A stretch of DNA of 45,889 nucleotides from a bacterium UBA4883 (lineage in GTDB: Bacteria > Bacillota > Clostridia > Oscillospirales > Acutalibacteraceae), in contig DHDF01000112.1 in NCBI GenBank assembly GCA_002399225.1, positions 1-45,889 on the forward strand. The letters run 5' to 3'. Positions 10,123-17,770 of the stretch are shown one piece after another (position 1 is the stretch's first letter; every line of letters starts with the position of its first letter). The notes beneath the pieces are model-generated. The model saw only the letters and a program-made list of their open reading frames with translations. It was not told where the DNA came from and did no database searches. The position numbers and the translations under genes were made by a program.

Positions 10123-10505
10123 GCTTTTCCCGTCCTTTCCTCCAAAAAAGCCCGTAGCTCTTTCAAATCCTCTTCCGTGATGGAATGGCTGTCATAAAGG
10201 GATGCGACCAGCCGCGTAACGGAGTTTCCATTCAGTTTTTCCAGCACGCTTCTGTTCTCATCCGCAAGATATTCTTCTTCGCCGATCAGCGGCGTATAAC
10301 AGCGATTCTTTCCGCGCTTCTCACTCCTTAGAAAACCGCGTGCGATCAGCCGGTTCAAAAGGGTCTGAAGAGCCGAGGTGCTCCACGGTTTCTCAAGTTC
10401 CAGAATCTTATGGAGGCGCGCGGTGGAAACCGGATATTCTTTACCGTTCCAGACCGCCATCATCACTTTGAGTTCCGCGCCGGGAAGACGGGGCAGTTTA
10501 CGCAT
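10119..10505 (-). CDS. blaI: BlaI/MecI-family transcriptional repressor
   Basis: A winged-helix repressor of 128 residues. It contains LPGAELKVMMAVW, WSTSALQTLLNRLIARGFLRSEKRG and a dimerising tail ITEEDLKELRAFLEER, all typical of the BlaI family. The ATG at 10503-10505 has AGGAG nine bases upstream. A TTG three codons earlier has no room for a ribosome site. It should bind the nested palindrome immediately upstream and be released by the coupled M56 protease. Regulated genes other than this operon cannot be identified from the window. Confidence 0.93.
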   Translation of the reverse strand: MRKLPRLPGAELKVMMAVWNGKEYPVSTARLHKILELEKPWSTSALQTLLNRLIARGFLRSEKRGKNRCYTPLIGEEEYLADENRSVLEKLNGNSVTRLVASLYDSHSITEEDLKELRAFLEERTGKA

Positions 10506-10506
10506 A

Positions 10507-10567
10507 ACAAGCAACTCCTACAAATGTATGATATAAATATATTACATTTGTAGGAGTTGCTTGTCAA
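10507..10567 (-). promoter_or_regulatory. blaI promoter with nested BlaI operator palindrome
   Basis: TTGACA (10567-10562) and TAATAT (10544-10539) on the minus strand are 17 bases apart. A perfect inverted repeat with 22-base arms (10507-10528 and 10543-10564) spans the promoter and early leader. Each arm contains a TACA-AT/TT-TGTA ten-mer (10519-10528 and 10543-10552) like known BlaI/MecI operators. The blaI ribosome site AGGAG lies inside the downstream arm. Confidence 0.85.
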
Positions 10568-10588
10568 GGATTTATTCTAAAATATCTT

Positions 10589-11347
10589 TCAGTTCGGCCG
10601 CGTCTTTCTCTTCTGCATATGGTAGGCCAGCCGCACCACAGCCGACTGCGGCAGAAAGCGCTCTGCAAACAGGGCCGCTTTCATGGTGAAGCCAGGCACA
10701 ATCAGAGTTTTGTGCGCAAACATTTTGTCCAGCGCATAGCGCGCGACAAATTCGCTGGAAAGGCCTTTGACGCTGAACCGCACATTTGCGACGGAGTCAA
10801 ACTCCGTGCGCACCGGCCCCGGACAGAGCACGCCGATGTAAACCCGGCTGCCGTCGCGACGCAGCTCCTCCGCCAGCGCCTGCGAAAGGCGAAGGACATA
10901 GGCTTTCGAAGCGTAATAGCTGGAGAGCAGCGGCCCCGGCTGGAATGCGGCGGAAGAAGCCACATTCAGGATGCAGCCGGAATCGCGGTGTTTAAAGTCC
11001 CTGTAAAACAGTTTGGTTAGGATATGCATGGCACGGATATTGACATTGATCAATTCGAGCTCCCGCCTCAGATCGGTTTCATCGAACGGCCCGAAAATGC
11101 CGAAGCCGGCACAGTTGATCAGCACATCGACATTTTCGCCGCGGGCCTGGCGGTAAAGATCATAGCACTGATCCAGATTTGCCAGATCCACTCCCACCAC
11201 GCTGACATGCGTTTTCAGATTTCGAGCCAGTTCTTCCATGCGCGGAACACGTCTGGCGGCAAGGATCAGGTCATACCCCCTCCTGCTCAGCTCCCGCGCA
11301 AAGTCCCTTCCGATCCCAGAGCTTGCCCCGGTGACCAATGCTTTCAT
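10589..11347 (-). CDS. Short-chain dehydrogenase/reductase (SDR)
   Basis: A 252-residue classical SDR, an NAD(P)-dependent oxidoreductase. The cofactor motif GASSGIG is at about residues 7-13, NCAGFG at about 82-87, and the catalytic Ser-Tyr-Lys is seen as VASSAAF and YYASKAY. An Arg in the second strand (ILAARR) suggests NADPH preference. GAGGAGG precedes the ATG. It starts 12 bases after the thpR stop and is likely co-transcribed with it. The substrate is unknown; similar proteins are annotated DltE-like or ketoacyl reductase-like. Confidence 0.88.
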   Translation of the reverse strand: MKALVTGASSGIGRDFARELSRRGYDLILAARRVPRMEELARNLKTHVSVVGVDLANLDQCYDLYRQARGENVDVLINCAGFGIFGPFDETDLRRELELINVNIRAMHILTKLFYRDFKHRDSGCILNVASSAAFQPGPLLSSYYASKAYVLRLSQALAEELRRDGSRVYIGVLCPGPVRTEFDSVANVRFSVKGLSSEFVARYALDKMFAHKTLIVPGFTMKAALFAERFLPQSAVVRLAYHMQKRKTRPN

Positions 11348-11359
11348 TGTTTCTCCTCC

Positions 11360-11890
11360 TCAGGAAATCCGTCTTTCATAAACGGGAGTATAGCGAAGCT
11401 TTCCTCCCGGGTGATCCGACCGAAACAGTGTGATTCTGTCCACCGGCATTTTCATTGCGGGCACTACAAAAGCACCGTGGTCATACTCCCGCTTTAAAAC
11501 CGCCTGCCGCACCAGCGTCAGATGAGGGCGGAAGCCGCGTTTTTCAAGCGCAAACCGGCGCGCCCGCAGCTGCGAACTCATTTGACAGTGCAGGGACATC
11601 AAGGGCTCCGAACGCTCCACACCGGCCCAGAAAATATCCCCGCCTTCCCTGCGGAAATAGCCAAATCCGCCAATATGCAGAAAAAACGGCGAACTATGGA
11701 CGGCATCCATCGCTTCCCGCACCAGAACTATTTTTTCGGGAGAAGTCTCCCCCAGGAAAATAAGGGTCAGGTGCAGGTTTTCCGTCCGCGTGAACCTTCC
11801 GCTTTCACAGCAGGGCCGAAGGCCCCGCATCACTTCTTCCAGCGTACTTTTGACTGTGGGTTTCAGCGCAATGGAGATAAACAGACGCGT
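11360..11890 (-). CDS. thpR: RNA 2',3'-cyclic phosphodiesterase (ThpR/LigT), apparent ACG start
   Basis: A 176-residue 2H phosphoesterase of the ThpR family, which opens RNA 2',3'-cyclic phosphates. Both catalytic HxTx motifs are present, as HLTLIFLGE and HLTLVRQ. Family members begin with an M-R-L-F-I pattern. Here the codons for R-L-F-I-S-I-A-L-K are preceded by ACG at 11888-11890, and an in-frame TAG lies five codons further up. No ATG, GTG or TTG lies between that stop and the conserved first strand. GGAGGTGG sits seven bases before the ACG, the ideal spacing. A GTG at 11831 would delete the first beta strand. I therefore annotate an ACG initiator; a sequencing error of ATG is the alternative. 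Confidence 0.8.
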   Translation of the reverse strand, partial: TRLFISIALKPTVKSTLEEVMRGLRPCCESGRFTRTENLHLTLIFLGETSPEKIVLVREAMDAVHSSPFFLHIGGFGYFRREGGDIFWAGVERSEPLMSLHCQMSSQLRARRFALEKRGFRPHLTLVRQAVLKREYDHGAFVVPAMKMPVDRITLFRSDHPGGKLRYTPVYERRIS

Positions 11891-11926
11891 AAAACCACCT
11901 CCATCCTAACGCGCGTCTTTTTTTTA

Positions 11927-11935
11927 ATTATATCA
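11927..11935 (-). promoter_or_regulatory. Extended -10 promoter for thpR-SDR
   Basis: TGATATAAT on the minus strand is an extended -10. A start near 11920 gives a leader of about 30 bases to the ACG codon. The -35 region is poor. Confidence 0.45.
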
Positions 11936-12259
11936 CAACTTCACGCTGATTTTATCCGCGGTTCCTGTAAAATCATGCGGCCCAAATTTTCGCTTTCAGG
12001 GCAGTAAAAATCTGCGACGCTTCGAAAAAAACAGAACCCTCTAAAAATCATTTTTTCCTTTTTTTTCGATTTATGTCTTGTTTTATAAAATATTTTTATT
12101 TAATTTTTTAAATTAGAATAAAAAAAGGTTAAAAGGATTTATAATAAAATTAAATTTTAAGGAGCACGTCAGCTTGATTTTCTGGCTCGCTCCTTTTTTA
12201 TTTTAAGATTACTCGGCTTTTTTATAATTTATCAAGCTATTTTACAAGGAGATGGATAG
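11936..12259. other. AT-rich divergent intergenic region
   Basis: A 324-base gene-free stretch between thpR and the Lrp-type regulator. It is very AT-rich from about 12030. It holds a terminator-like hairpin (12159-12195), a TATAAT at 12140-12145 upstream of that hairpin and another TATAAT at 12223-12228 upstream of the regulator. No open frame with a ribosome site was seen. Confidence 0.6.
12159..12200 (+). terminator. Terminator-like hairpin upstream of Lrp gene (attenuator or small RNA end)
   Basis: AAGGAGC at 12159-12165 pairs with GCTCCTT at 12189-12195, with a second inner CAG/CTG pairing and a T-rich tail. No plus-strand gene precedes it, so it may end a short RNA begun at the TATAAT at 12140 or attenuate the downstream gene. 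Confidence 0.5.
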
Positions 12260-12709
12260 ATGGATAAAATCGACGCAACTCTAATTACCGCCCTTCAGAA
12301 AAATGCGCGAATTCCGATTAAAGCACTGTCGAAAAAAGTGTTCTTGTCCTCTCCCGCAATCTCCGCCCGGATTGAAAAGCTGGAAAAACAGGGGGTAATC
12401 AGCGGCTATCACGCTTCGGTGAACCAGAACAAGCTCGGGTACCATATTACGGCGTTTATTAATCTGCGCATGTCGCCCAGCCAAAAGCCGGATTTTTATC
12501 CTTTTATCCGTTCCAGGTCAAACGTGGTGGAATGTAATTGCGTTACCGGCAATTACTCCATGCTGATCAAAGTGGTTTTTCACAGCACTTTGGAACTGGA
12601 TGAATTTATCGGTCAGCTTCAGAAATTCGGCCCGACGGAAACCCAGATTGTCTTTTCCACCCCGGTAGAGCCGCGCGGCGTCGCGGTGCTGGAAAGCGAT
12701 ATGCCGTAA
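12260..12709 (+). CDS. Lrp/AsnC-family transcriptional regulator
   Basis: A 149-residue feast/famine regulator. Residues 1-60 hold the AsnC-type helix-turn-helix (MDKIDATLITALQKNARIPI, then FLSSPAISARIEKLEKQGVI). Residues 65-145 are the RAM ligand domain, with VVECNCVTGNYSMLIKV. It probably binds an amino acid and DNA as an octamer. AAGGAG lies eight bases before the ATG. It stands alone but is one gene away from the amino-acid lyase/symporter pair at 13335-15818, a plausible target. Confidence 0.92.
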   Translation: MDKIDATLITALQKNARIPIKALSKKVFLSSPAISARIEKLEKQGVISGYHASVNQNKLGYHITAFINLRMSPSQKPDFYPFIRSRSNVVECNCVTGNYSMLIKVVFHSTLELDEFIGQLQKFGPTETQIVFSTPVEPRGVAVLESDMP

Positions 12710-12761
12710 GGGATCTCTGCCCGACCGAAGCAAGTGAACCCGGCAAAAAGGCCGAACCGTT

Positions 12762-13013
12762 TTACAGCGATTTTTTATATTTCAGACGCGTGGCAATTCC
12801 GCCACGGATATGGCGCTGAGATTTATTGAACTCCAAAACAACTTTGACTTTCCGATAGAGTTGCGGATCAATGGTTTTCAAGCGCTGTGCCACATCTTTA
12901 TGTACCGTACTCTTGCTCACCCCGAATTTCTTCGCCGTACTGCGTACGGTTGCTTTATTTTGAACAATATATTCGCCAAGCTCAACGGCGCGCTCTTCCA
13001 CAATACCTTTCAC
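12762..13013 (-). CDS. spoIIID: Stage III sporulation transcriptional regulator SpoIIID
   Basis: An 83-residue mother-cell sporulation regulator. It shows ERAVELGEYIV, the helix-turn-helix VRSTAKKFGVSKSTVHKDV, and the basic RHIRGGIATRLKYKK tail that also contacts DNA. These match the Bacillus protein in order and length. The GTG at 13011-13013 has GGAGG eight bases upstream and gives the family N-terminus. A TTG five codons earlier would swallow the ribosome site. SpoIIID acts in the mother cell after SigE, adjusting sigE and sigK regulons. Its presence says the organism sporulates or recently did. Confidence 0.95.
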   Translation of the reverse strand: MKGIVEERAVELGEYIVQNKATVRSTAKKFGVSKSTVHKDVAQRLKTIDPQLYRKVKVVLEFNKSQRHIRGGIATRLKYKKSL

Positions 13014-13334
13014 TGCTCCACCCTCCAAACGAATCCGATTGCTAAATAGGTATGCCGAAAAACAGTATTTTAGTACAGAGTCCCGTCCTGATGGGAATAT
13101 TGCGCAGCCGCTCCGTCTTGCGGCATGTATCCCGCAAAGGTTAGGCGGAGGTGCTTTCCCGCTGCAAACGGCCGGAAAAGCTGCATAAATTCGGAGGAAA
13201 AGCAGAAGAATCTTGATCTATCCATGTAATTTTTTTATTTTATTTTCGAACTGTGCTGAAATTATCTTGTTTCTCATCTATAATGAAAGAACTTATTATA
13301 CTTTTCAATGAAAACAAAAAGAGGAGTATTCAGA
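13014..13334. other. Intergenic region between spoIIID and the PatB/MalY gene
   Basis: A 321-base gap. On the minus strand CATACCT at 13054-13048 resembles a sigma-E -10 about 35 bases before the spoIIID GTG, with a weak -35. A plus-strand promoter is at 13256-13284. The middle, 13060-13230, is GC-richer and I see no gene or clear structure in it. Confidence 0.5.
13256..13284 (+). promoter_or_regulatory. Sigma-A promoter for lyase/symporter operon
   Basis: CTGAAA and a perfect TATAAT are 17 bases apart, 51 bases before the ATG at 13335. Confidence 0.55.
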
Positions 13335-14504
13335 ATGAAATATGATTTTGACACTGTTCAGGATCGATCCCACAATTATTCCGCAAAATACGATGAACGC
13401 AAGATGAAATTCGGCACCGACAAGGTCATCCCCTTGTGGATTGCCGACATGGACTTCAAAACCGCTCAGCCGGTCATTGACGCCATGAAAGCCCGCGCCA
13501 AAGAAGGCATCTGGGGCTACACCTCGCGGCCCGACAGCTATTTTGAAGCGATCTGCAGCTGGCAGAAGCGCCGCAAAGGATGGGAGATCGACCGCTCCCT
13601 GATGAGCTGGAGCCTCGGGGTCGTGCAGACGATCAGCGCGATGGTCTACCTCTTCACCCCGGAAAACGGCTCCGTTTTGATTCAGCCTCCGGTTTATTCC
13701 GAATTTTACGACATGGTGGAAGCATGGCACCGCAACGTGGTGGAAAATAAAATGATTGAGCGCGACGGGCGGTGGAGCATCGACTGGCCGGACTTTGAAA
13801 AGAAGCTGGAGCAGGTGGATCTGTTCCTTTTATGCAGCCCGCATAATCCGCTCGGCATCGTGTGGAAACCGGAGGATTTAAAAAGAATGGCAGATCTGTG
13901 CATCCGCCACAACGTTCTGCTGTTTTCCGATGAGATCCATTCCGACCTGATTTTCCATCAGAAAAAGCACACCCCCGTCGCGGCGCTTTCCCCGGAAATC
14001 GCCTCCCATGTGGTCACCGCCATCTCCGGCACAAAGACCTTCAATCTGGCGGGGCTTCAGGCTTCCGCCGTCGTCTTCCCGAACGCTCACATGAAGGAAG
14101 TATACGACCATTATTGGGCCTGCATGGACATCCGACGCAACAATGCCTTCAGCCTGACGGCGATGGAAACCGCTTTTAACGAGGGCGAGGAATGGCTGGA
14201 ACAGGCTCTGACCTACATTTCAGACAACTTCGACTATATTCACGATTACTGTGCAAAGCATATTCCGAAAATCAAACCCAACATTCCGGATGCCACTTAT
14301 CTGGTCTGGCTGGATTGCCGGGATCTGGGGCTGAGCAATGAGGAGCTTCACGATTTCATGATCAGGAAAGCCGGGCTGGGCCTCAACGACGGCTGCACAT
14401 ACGGCCGCAGCCTGAACGGTTACATGCGGCTCAATGCCGCCTGCCCGCGCAGTATTTTGAAGCAGGCCATGCATCAGCTGGAGGCCGCCGTTAATTCCCT
14501 CTGA
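13335..14504 (+). CDS. MalY/PatB-type PLP C-S lyase (cystathionine beta-lyase family)
   Basis: A 389-residue fold-type I PLP enzyme. It shows VIPLWIADMDFKTAQPVIDAM at the start, the substrate-region CSPHNPLGIVW, FSDEIHSDL and the PLP lysine in SGTKTFNLAGLQ. The C-terminal arginine region reads GYMRLNAACPR. All are features of MalY/PatB proteins, which cleave cystathionine or cysteine conjugates to a thiol, pyruvate and ammonia. AGAGGAG is eight bases before the ATG at 13335, so an ATG at 13308 is rejected. It forms a likely operon with the symporter 51 bases downstream. The exact substrate is not determined. Confidence 0.9.
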   Translation: MKYDFDTVQDRSHNYSAKYDERKMKFGTDKVIPLWIADMDFKTAQPVIDAMKARAKEGIWGYTSRPDSYFEAICSWQKRRKGWEIDRSLMSWSLGVVQTISAMVYLFTPENGSVLIQPPVYSEFYDMVEAWHRNVVENKMIERDGRWSIDWPDFEKKLEQVDLFLLCSPHNPLGIVWKPEDLKRMADLCIRHNVLLFSDEIHSDLIFHQKKHTPVAALSPEIASHVVTAISGTKTFNLAGLQASAVVFPNAHMKEVYDHYWACMDIRRNNAFSLTAMETAFNEGEEWLEQALTYISDNFDYIHDYCAKHIPKIKPNIPDATYLVWLDCRDLGLSNEELHDFMIRKAGLGLNDGCTYGRSLNGYMRLNAACPRSILKQAMHQLEAAVNSL

Positions 14505-14555
14505 TCTCGCTTTGACTTGCCCTCAAGCTATCTATATAGAAAAGAGAAATATCTT

Positions 14556-15818
14556 ATGAAAATGAAACACAGCCTGTGGAAAAGCTATCGTTTTTCCGTT
14601 TTTCTGCTGACGGGCATTGCGATCGGCTGCATTCTAGGTATTCTTCTTGGAAAGCAGGCAACGGTTCTGGCTCCTTTCGGCGATATTTTTTTGAACCTGA
14701 TGTTCACTGTCGTGGTTCCCATGGTTTTTGTCTCGATTGCGACGGCCGTCGGCAACATGCTCAACATGAAACGCCTGGGAAAAATTCTGGCGGATATGAT
14801 CCTGGTCTTTATCGTCACAGGCCTGATCGCCGCTGTTCTGGTGCTGTTGGTCGTCCACTGGTTTCCGCCCGCAGCGGGCACCCATATCGCCTTAAAGTCC
14901 GCCGCAATGAGCAAGCCGACCAGCGTCGGCGACATGATCGTCGGCGCCCTGACCGTGGACGATTTCGCCGGGCTGATGAAACGGGCAAATATGCTGCCGA
15001 TCATCGTGGCGGCCATTCTCTTCGGTTTCTGCGTCTCCGCCTGCGGCAGCAGTAAAAGCCCCGTCGGCAAATTCATGAATAACCTCAACGATATCATCAT
15101 GAAGCTTGTGAATGTGATCATGCTGTACGCGCCGATCGGCCTCGGCGCTTATTTTGCCAACCTGATCGGCAAGTTCGGACCTAACCTTCTGGGGGACTAC
15201 GGCCACGCTATGCTGATCTATTACCCCTTGTGCCTTGTGTACGCTCTGATTGCGTTCCCGGCCTACAGCTTTTTTGCAGGCGGTTCTCTCGGCGTCAGGC
15301 AAATGGTCAAAAATATTACGAACCCGGCTATCACCGCGTTCGCCACCCAGAGTTCGGTGGCCACTCTCCCGGTGAATATGGACTCCTGCGATAAAATCGG
15401 AGTTCCGAAAGATATCCGCGATATTGTGCTGCCGATGGGGGCAACCATGCATATGGATGGCTCCGTGCTCGCCGCGATTTTGAAAATCAGCTTTCTCTAC
15501 GGCGTGTTCGGCCAAAGTTTTACGGGGGCCGGCACCTATGCCAAGTCGATTTTCGTGGCGATCCTCAGCGCCTTCGTTCTTTCCGGCGCGCCGGGCGGCG
15601 GGCTGGTCGGCGAAATGCTGATCGTCAACCTCTTTGGATACCCTTCGGAAGCTTTCCCGCTGATTGCCACAATCGGCTTTCTGGTCGACCCGCCCGCGAC
15701 CTGCATCAACGCTGCCGGGGATACGGTGGCTTCCATGATGGTCACACGGCTGGTAGAAGGAAAAGACTGGCTGACCCGCCGGCTTCAGCCAAAACAAACG
15801 GAGCCGGAAAAGCAATAA
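14556..15818 (+). CDS. Dicarboxylate/amino acid:cation symporter (DAACS family)
   Basis: A 420-residue inner-membrane symporter with about eight membrane helices and two re-entrant loops. Signature segments are the serine-rich loop ATQSSVATLPVN, LPMGATMHMDGS and the C-terminal DPPATCINAAGD. The family uses Na+ or H+ gradients to import glutamate, dicarboxylates, serine/threonine or cystine (TcyP-like). Coupling to a PLP C-S lyase makes a sulfur amino acid or related substrate attractive, but that is inference. The ATG at 14556 follows AAGAGA; a TTG at 14517 has no ribosome site. A strong hairpin follows. Confidence 0.92.
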   Translation: MKMKHSLWKSYRFSVFLLTGIAIGCILGILLGKQATVLAPFGDIFLNLMFTVVVPMVFVSIATAVGNMLNMKRLGKILADMILVFIVTGLIAAVLVLLVVHWFPPAAGTHIALKSAAMSKPTSVGDMIVGALTVDDFAGLMKRANMLPIIVAAILFGFCVSACGSSKSPVGKFMNNLNDIIMKLVNVIMLYAPIGLGAYFANLIGKFGPNLLGDYGHAMLIYYPLCLVYALIAFPAYSFFAGGSLGVRQMVKNITNPAITAFATQSSVATLPVNMDSCDKIGVPKDIRDIVLPMGATMHMDGSVLAAILKISFLYGVFGQSFTGAGTYAKSIFVAILSAFVLSGAPGGGLVGEMLIVNLFGYPSEAFPLIATIGFLVDPPATCINAAGDTVASMMVTRLVEGKDWLTRRLQPKQTEPEKQ

Positions 15819-15860
15819 CACTGCCGGTCTGCCCCGGCGAAAAAACAAATTGGATCGTAT

Positions 15861-15898
15861 GATGCGCAGCCCGGGATCTGATTCCCAGGCTGCGCATC
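15861..15898 (+). terminator. Terminator after symporter
   Basis: Arms GATGCGCAGCC and GGCTGCGCATC, extended by GGGA/TCCC across one mismatch, are followed by TTGGTTT. The stem is strong and the T tract weak. Confidence 0.7.
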
Positions 15899-16137
15899 TT
15901 GGTTTGTACGATTGAACGTTTTACATCCAGCCCGCAGCTCAACGCAGCGCCCTGAAGCTGCACCTTCCCCGTTTTTGCAGCCAAAATTTCCTGCAAAAGC
16001 AGGCGAAAGCAGAGAAATCGCTTTTAATTTCACTTGTTATACCCGCCCGAATATTGTAGAATACATTAAGGTTCTGTTTTTTTTATACGACCAAAAAACA
16101 GATTAATTCCGAACAGTGATGAAAAACGGGTGATTTT
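15899..16137 (+). promoter_or_regulatory. Upstream region and promoter of HAD-exporter operon
   Basis: TTGTTA at 16034-16039 and TAGAAT at 16057-16062 are 17 bases apart. They give a leader of about 70 bases ending in CGGGTGA before a TTG start. No gene is seen in 15899-16030. Confidence 0.55.
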
Positions 16138-16806
16138 TTGTATCGTGCTTGTATTTTTGACTTGGACGGCACTTTGGCCAATACGCTGTATTCCATCGCA
16201 TCCTTTTCCAATGAAGCGCTGAAACAATGCGGGTATCCGGCCATACCGGATGAAAAATACCGCCGGATCGTGGGCGACGGAGTCGACATGCAGATCCGCC
16301 GGATGCTGACCGCCGTAACGGGCAGACCGCCCGCCGAGCGGGAGTCTGCAAAGCTGAAAGAGATTTACTGCCGGCTTTACGGAAACCGCCCGGCCTACCT
16401 TGTGCGCGAATATCCCAGAATGCGCAGGACCCTGGCGGCGCTGAAAGAGAAGGGGATCGCGACGGCGGTGCTCACCAACAAGCCCGACGCCTGGGCCCGG
16501 GAGATTATTGACTCTCTGTTCCCAAGAGGCAGTTTCGAGTTTTGCCTCGGCCAGCGGCCCGGCATCCCCAGAAAACCGTCGCCTGCGGGCGCGCTGATGA
16601 TTGCCGAAAAATTTGATCTTGAGCCGAAAGAGATCCTTTATCTCGGCGACACAAATACGGATATGAAAACCGGAAACGGCGCCGGCATGGACACGGCCGG
16701 CGTGCTTTGGGGATTCCGGGACCGCAGGGAACTGGAGGAAAACGGTGCGGTCTATATCCTGAAAACACCGGATGACATTCTGTCGGTTGCAAACACCAAG
16801 AGGTGA
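16138..16806 (+). CDS. HAD-superfamily phosphatase (phosphoglycolate phosphatase-like)
   Basis: A 222-residue haloacid dehalogenase hydrolase. Motif I FDLDGTLANT gives the nucleophile aspartate near residue 8, motif II is VLTNKP, the lysine is in RKPSPAGAL, and motif IV is YLGDTNTDMKTG. An alpha-helical cap lies at about 15-80, as in Gph/PgmB-type enzymes. It starts at TTG after a modest CGGGTGA site. Typical substrates are phosphoglycolate or sugar phosphates; the real one is unknown. The downstream exporter gene begins four bases after its stop, so the two are translated together. Confidence 0.88.
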   Translation: MYRACIFDLDGTLANTLYSIASFSNEALKQCGYPAIPDEKYRRIVGDGVDMQIRRMLTAVTGRPPAERESAKLKEIYCRLYGNRPAYLVREYPRMRRTLAALKEKGIATAVLTNKPDAWAREIIDSLFPRGSFEFCLGQRPGIPRKPSPAGALMIAEKFDLEPKEILYLGDTNTDMKTGNGAGMDTAGVLWGFRDRRELEENGAVYILKTPDDILSVANTKR

Positions 16807-16809
16807 ATT

Positions 16810-17649
16810 ATGAAACGGTTCCTCCGTTTTTTTCAAAAGAATCTGCGGCTTGGGTTGCGGATTATCAAAACGGGCATCGCGGTGACTTTTTGTATTGTGC
16901 TGTCCCATCTTTTACATCTTAATCAGCCTTTTATCGCCGTGATCTCCACGGTGATCTCCATGGGAAAATCCATCGATCTTTCCGTGAAAACCGGCAAAAA
17001 CAAAATGGTGGGTGTCATCATCGGTTCCGCCGCAGGAACCCTCTGCGCCGCTATTCTGCCGGGCAACGCGGGCCTGTGCGGGATCGGAATCATTCTCTCT
17101 CTGTACCTGTGTCATCTGTTTCATCTGGAAAGCGCCGGGGTCCTTTCCAGCTTTGCGTTCACCGCCGTGATGTTCGGCGCATCTCAGGACGCGCCGTGGA
17201 AGTACGCTCTTTCCTGTACGGTTGCCGCAATGCTTGGCATCGCCGTGGCAGTCGTAGTCAATTTGACCGTCATGCCGCCGAACTATGCCGTGGAAATTAA
17301 GAAAGCGTATACCGAACTGAAAGAGCGGACCGCCGCCGCGATTCGGGACGCCCAGGCAAGGAACACCATCGGGACCGGGGCGGTCGAAGAAGAAATCGAG
17401 CACCTGTCCCGCGCGCTTCAACTATATTCATCGGAGGCAAAGGTTCTTCGATGGAACGACGACGAGGTTGCCCGCGTTTCTTCCGGACTCTCGATTTACC
17501 GTCTGGTGCTGGACGAGCTGAAGGCGGTCGAAGTGATGGAACTGACCCGGGACAGCGAGCCGGAACAGGAAATCCTGACGGTTTACCGCTACCACATGAA
17601 CCGGATGCGCGAGCTTTTCCAGCGCGTGCCGGAACTGGAAAGCGCTTGA
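16810..17649 (+). CDS. Aromatic acid exporter family membrane protein (ArAE/FUSC-like)
   Basis: A 279-residue protein. About six hydrophobic segments fill residues 15-155, followed by a soluble helical tail (160-279) rich in charged residues. The early NQPFIAVISTVISMG and GKNKMVGVIIGSAAGT match the aromatic acid exporter (ArAE_1, former DUF939) group, thought to be half-size relatives of the FUSC efflux proteins. AGAGGTG, overlapping the previous stop, is its ribosome site. Pairing with an HAD phosphatase is unexplained. Transport activity is inferred from the family only. Confidence 0.8.
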   Translation: MKRFLRFFQKNLRLGLRIIKTGIAVTFCIVLSHLLHLNQPFIAVISTVISMGKSIDLSVKTGKNKMVGVIIGSAAGTLCAAILPGNAGLCGIGIILSLYLCHLFHLESAGVLSSFAFTAVMFGASQDAPWKYALSCTVAAMLGIAVAVVVNLTVMPPNYAVEIKKAYTELKERTAAAIRDAQARNTIGTGAVEEEIEHLSRALQLYSSEAKVLRWNDDEVARVSSGLSIYRLVLDELKAVEVMELTRDSEPEQEILTVYRYHMNRMRELFQRVPELESA

Positions 17650-17702
17650 ACGTGTCTTTCCAGACGCGGCAGGGACAGGGACCGCGAAAAGCCAACCTAA
17701 AA

Positions 17703-17746
17703 AACCAGCCTGAAGCCGCACCGTTTCGTGTGCCTCCAGGCTGGTT
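17703..17746. terminator. Hairpin between convergent exporter and alcohol dehydrogenase genes
   Basis: Ten-base perfect arms AACCAGCCTG/CAGGCTGGTT with further inner pairing. A-runs precede and CTACTTT follows, so it probably works best for the minus strand. Confidence 0.65.
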
Positions 17747-17770
17747 CTACTTTAATATGTTTTGTGCCCG

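Noticed and set aside
8026..10197. Plus-strand frames opposite the BlaR1-like gene
   Set aside because: Arg/Pro-rich composition with no motifs; the minus strand carries HELTH and the coupled blaI.
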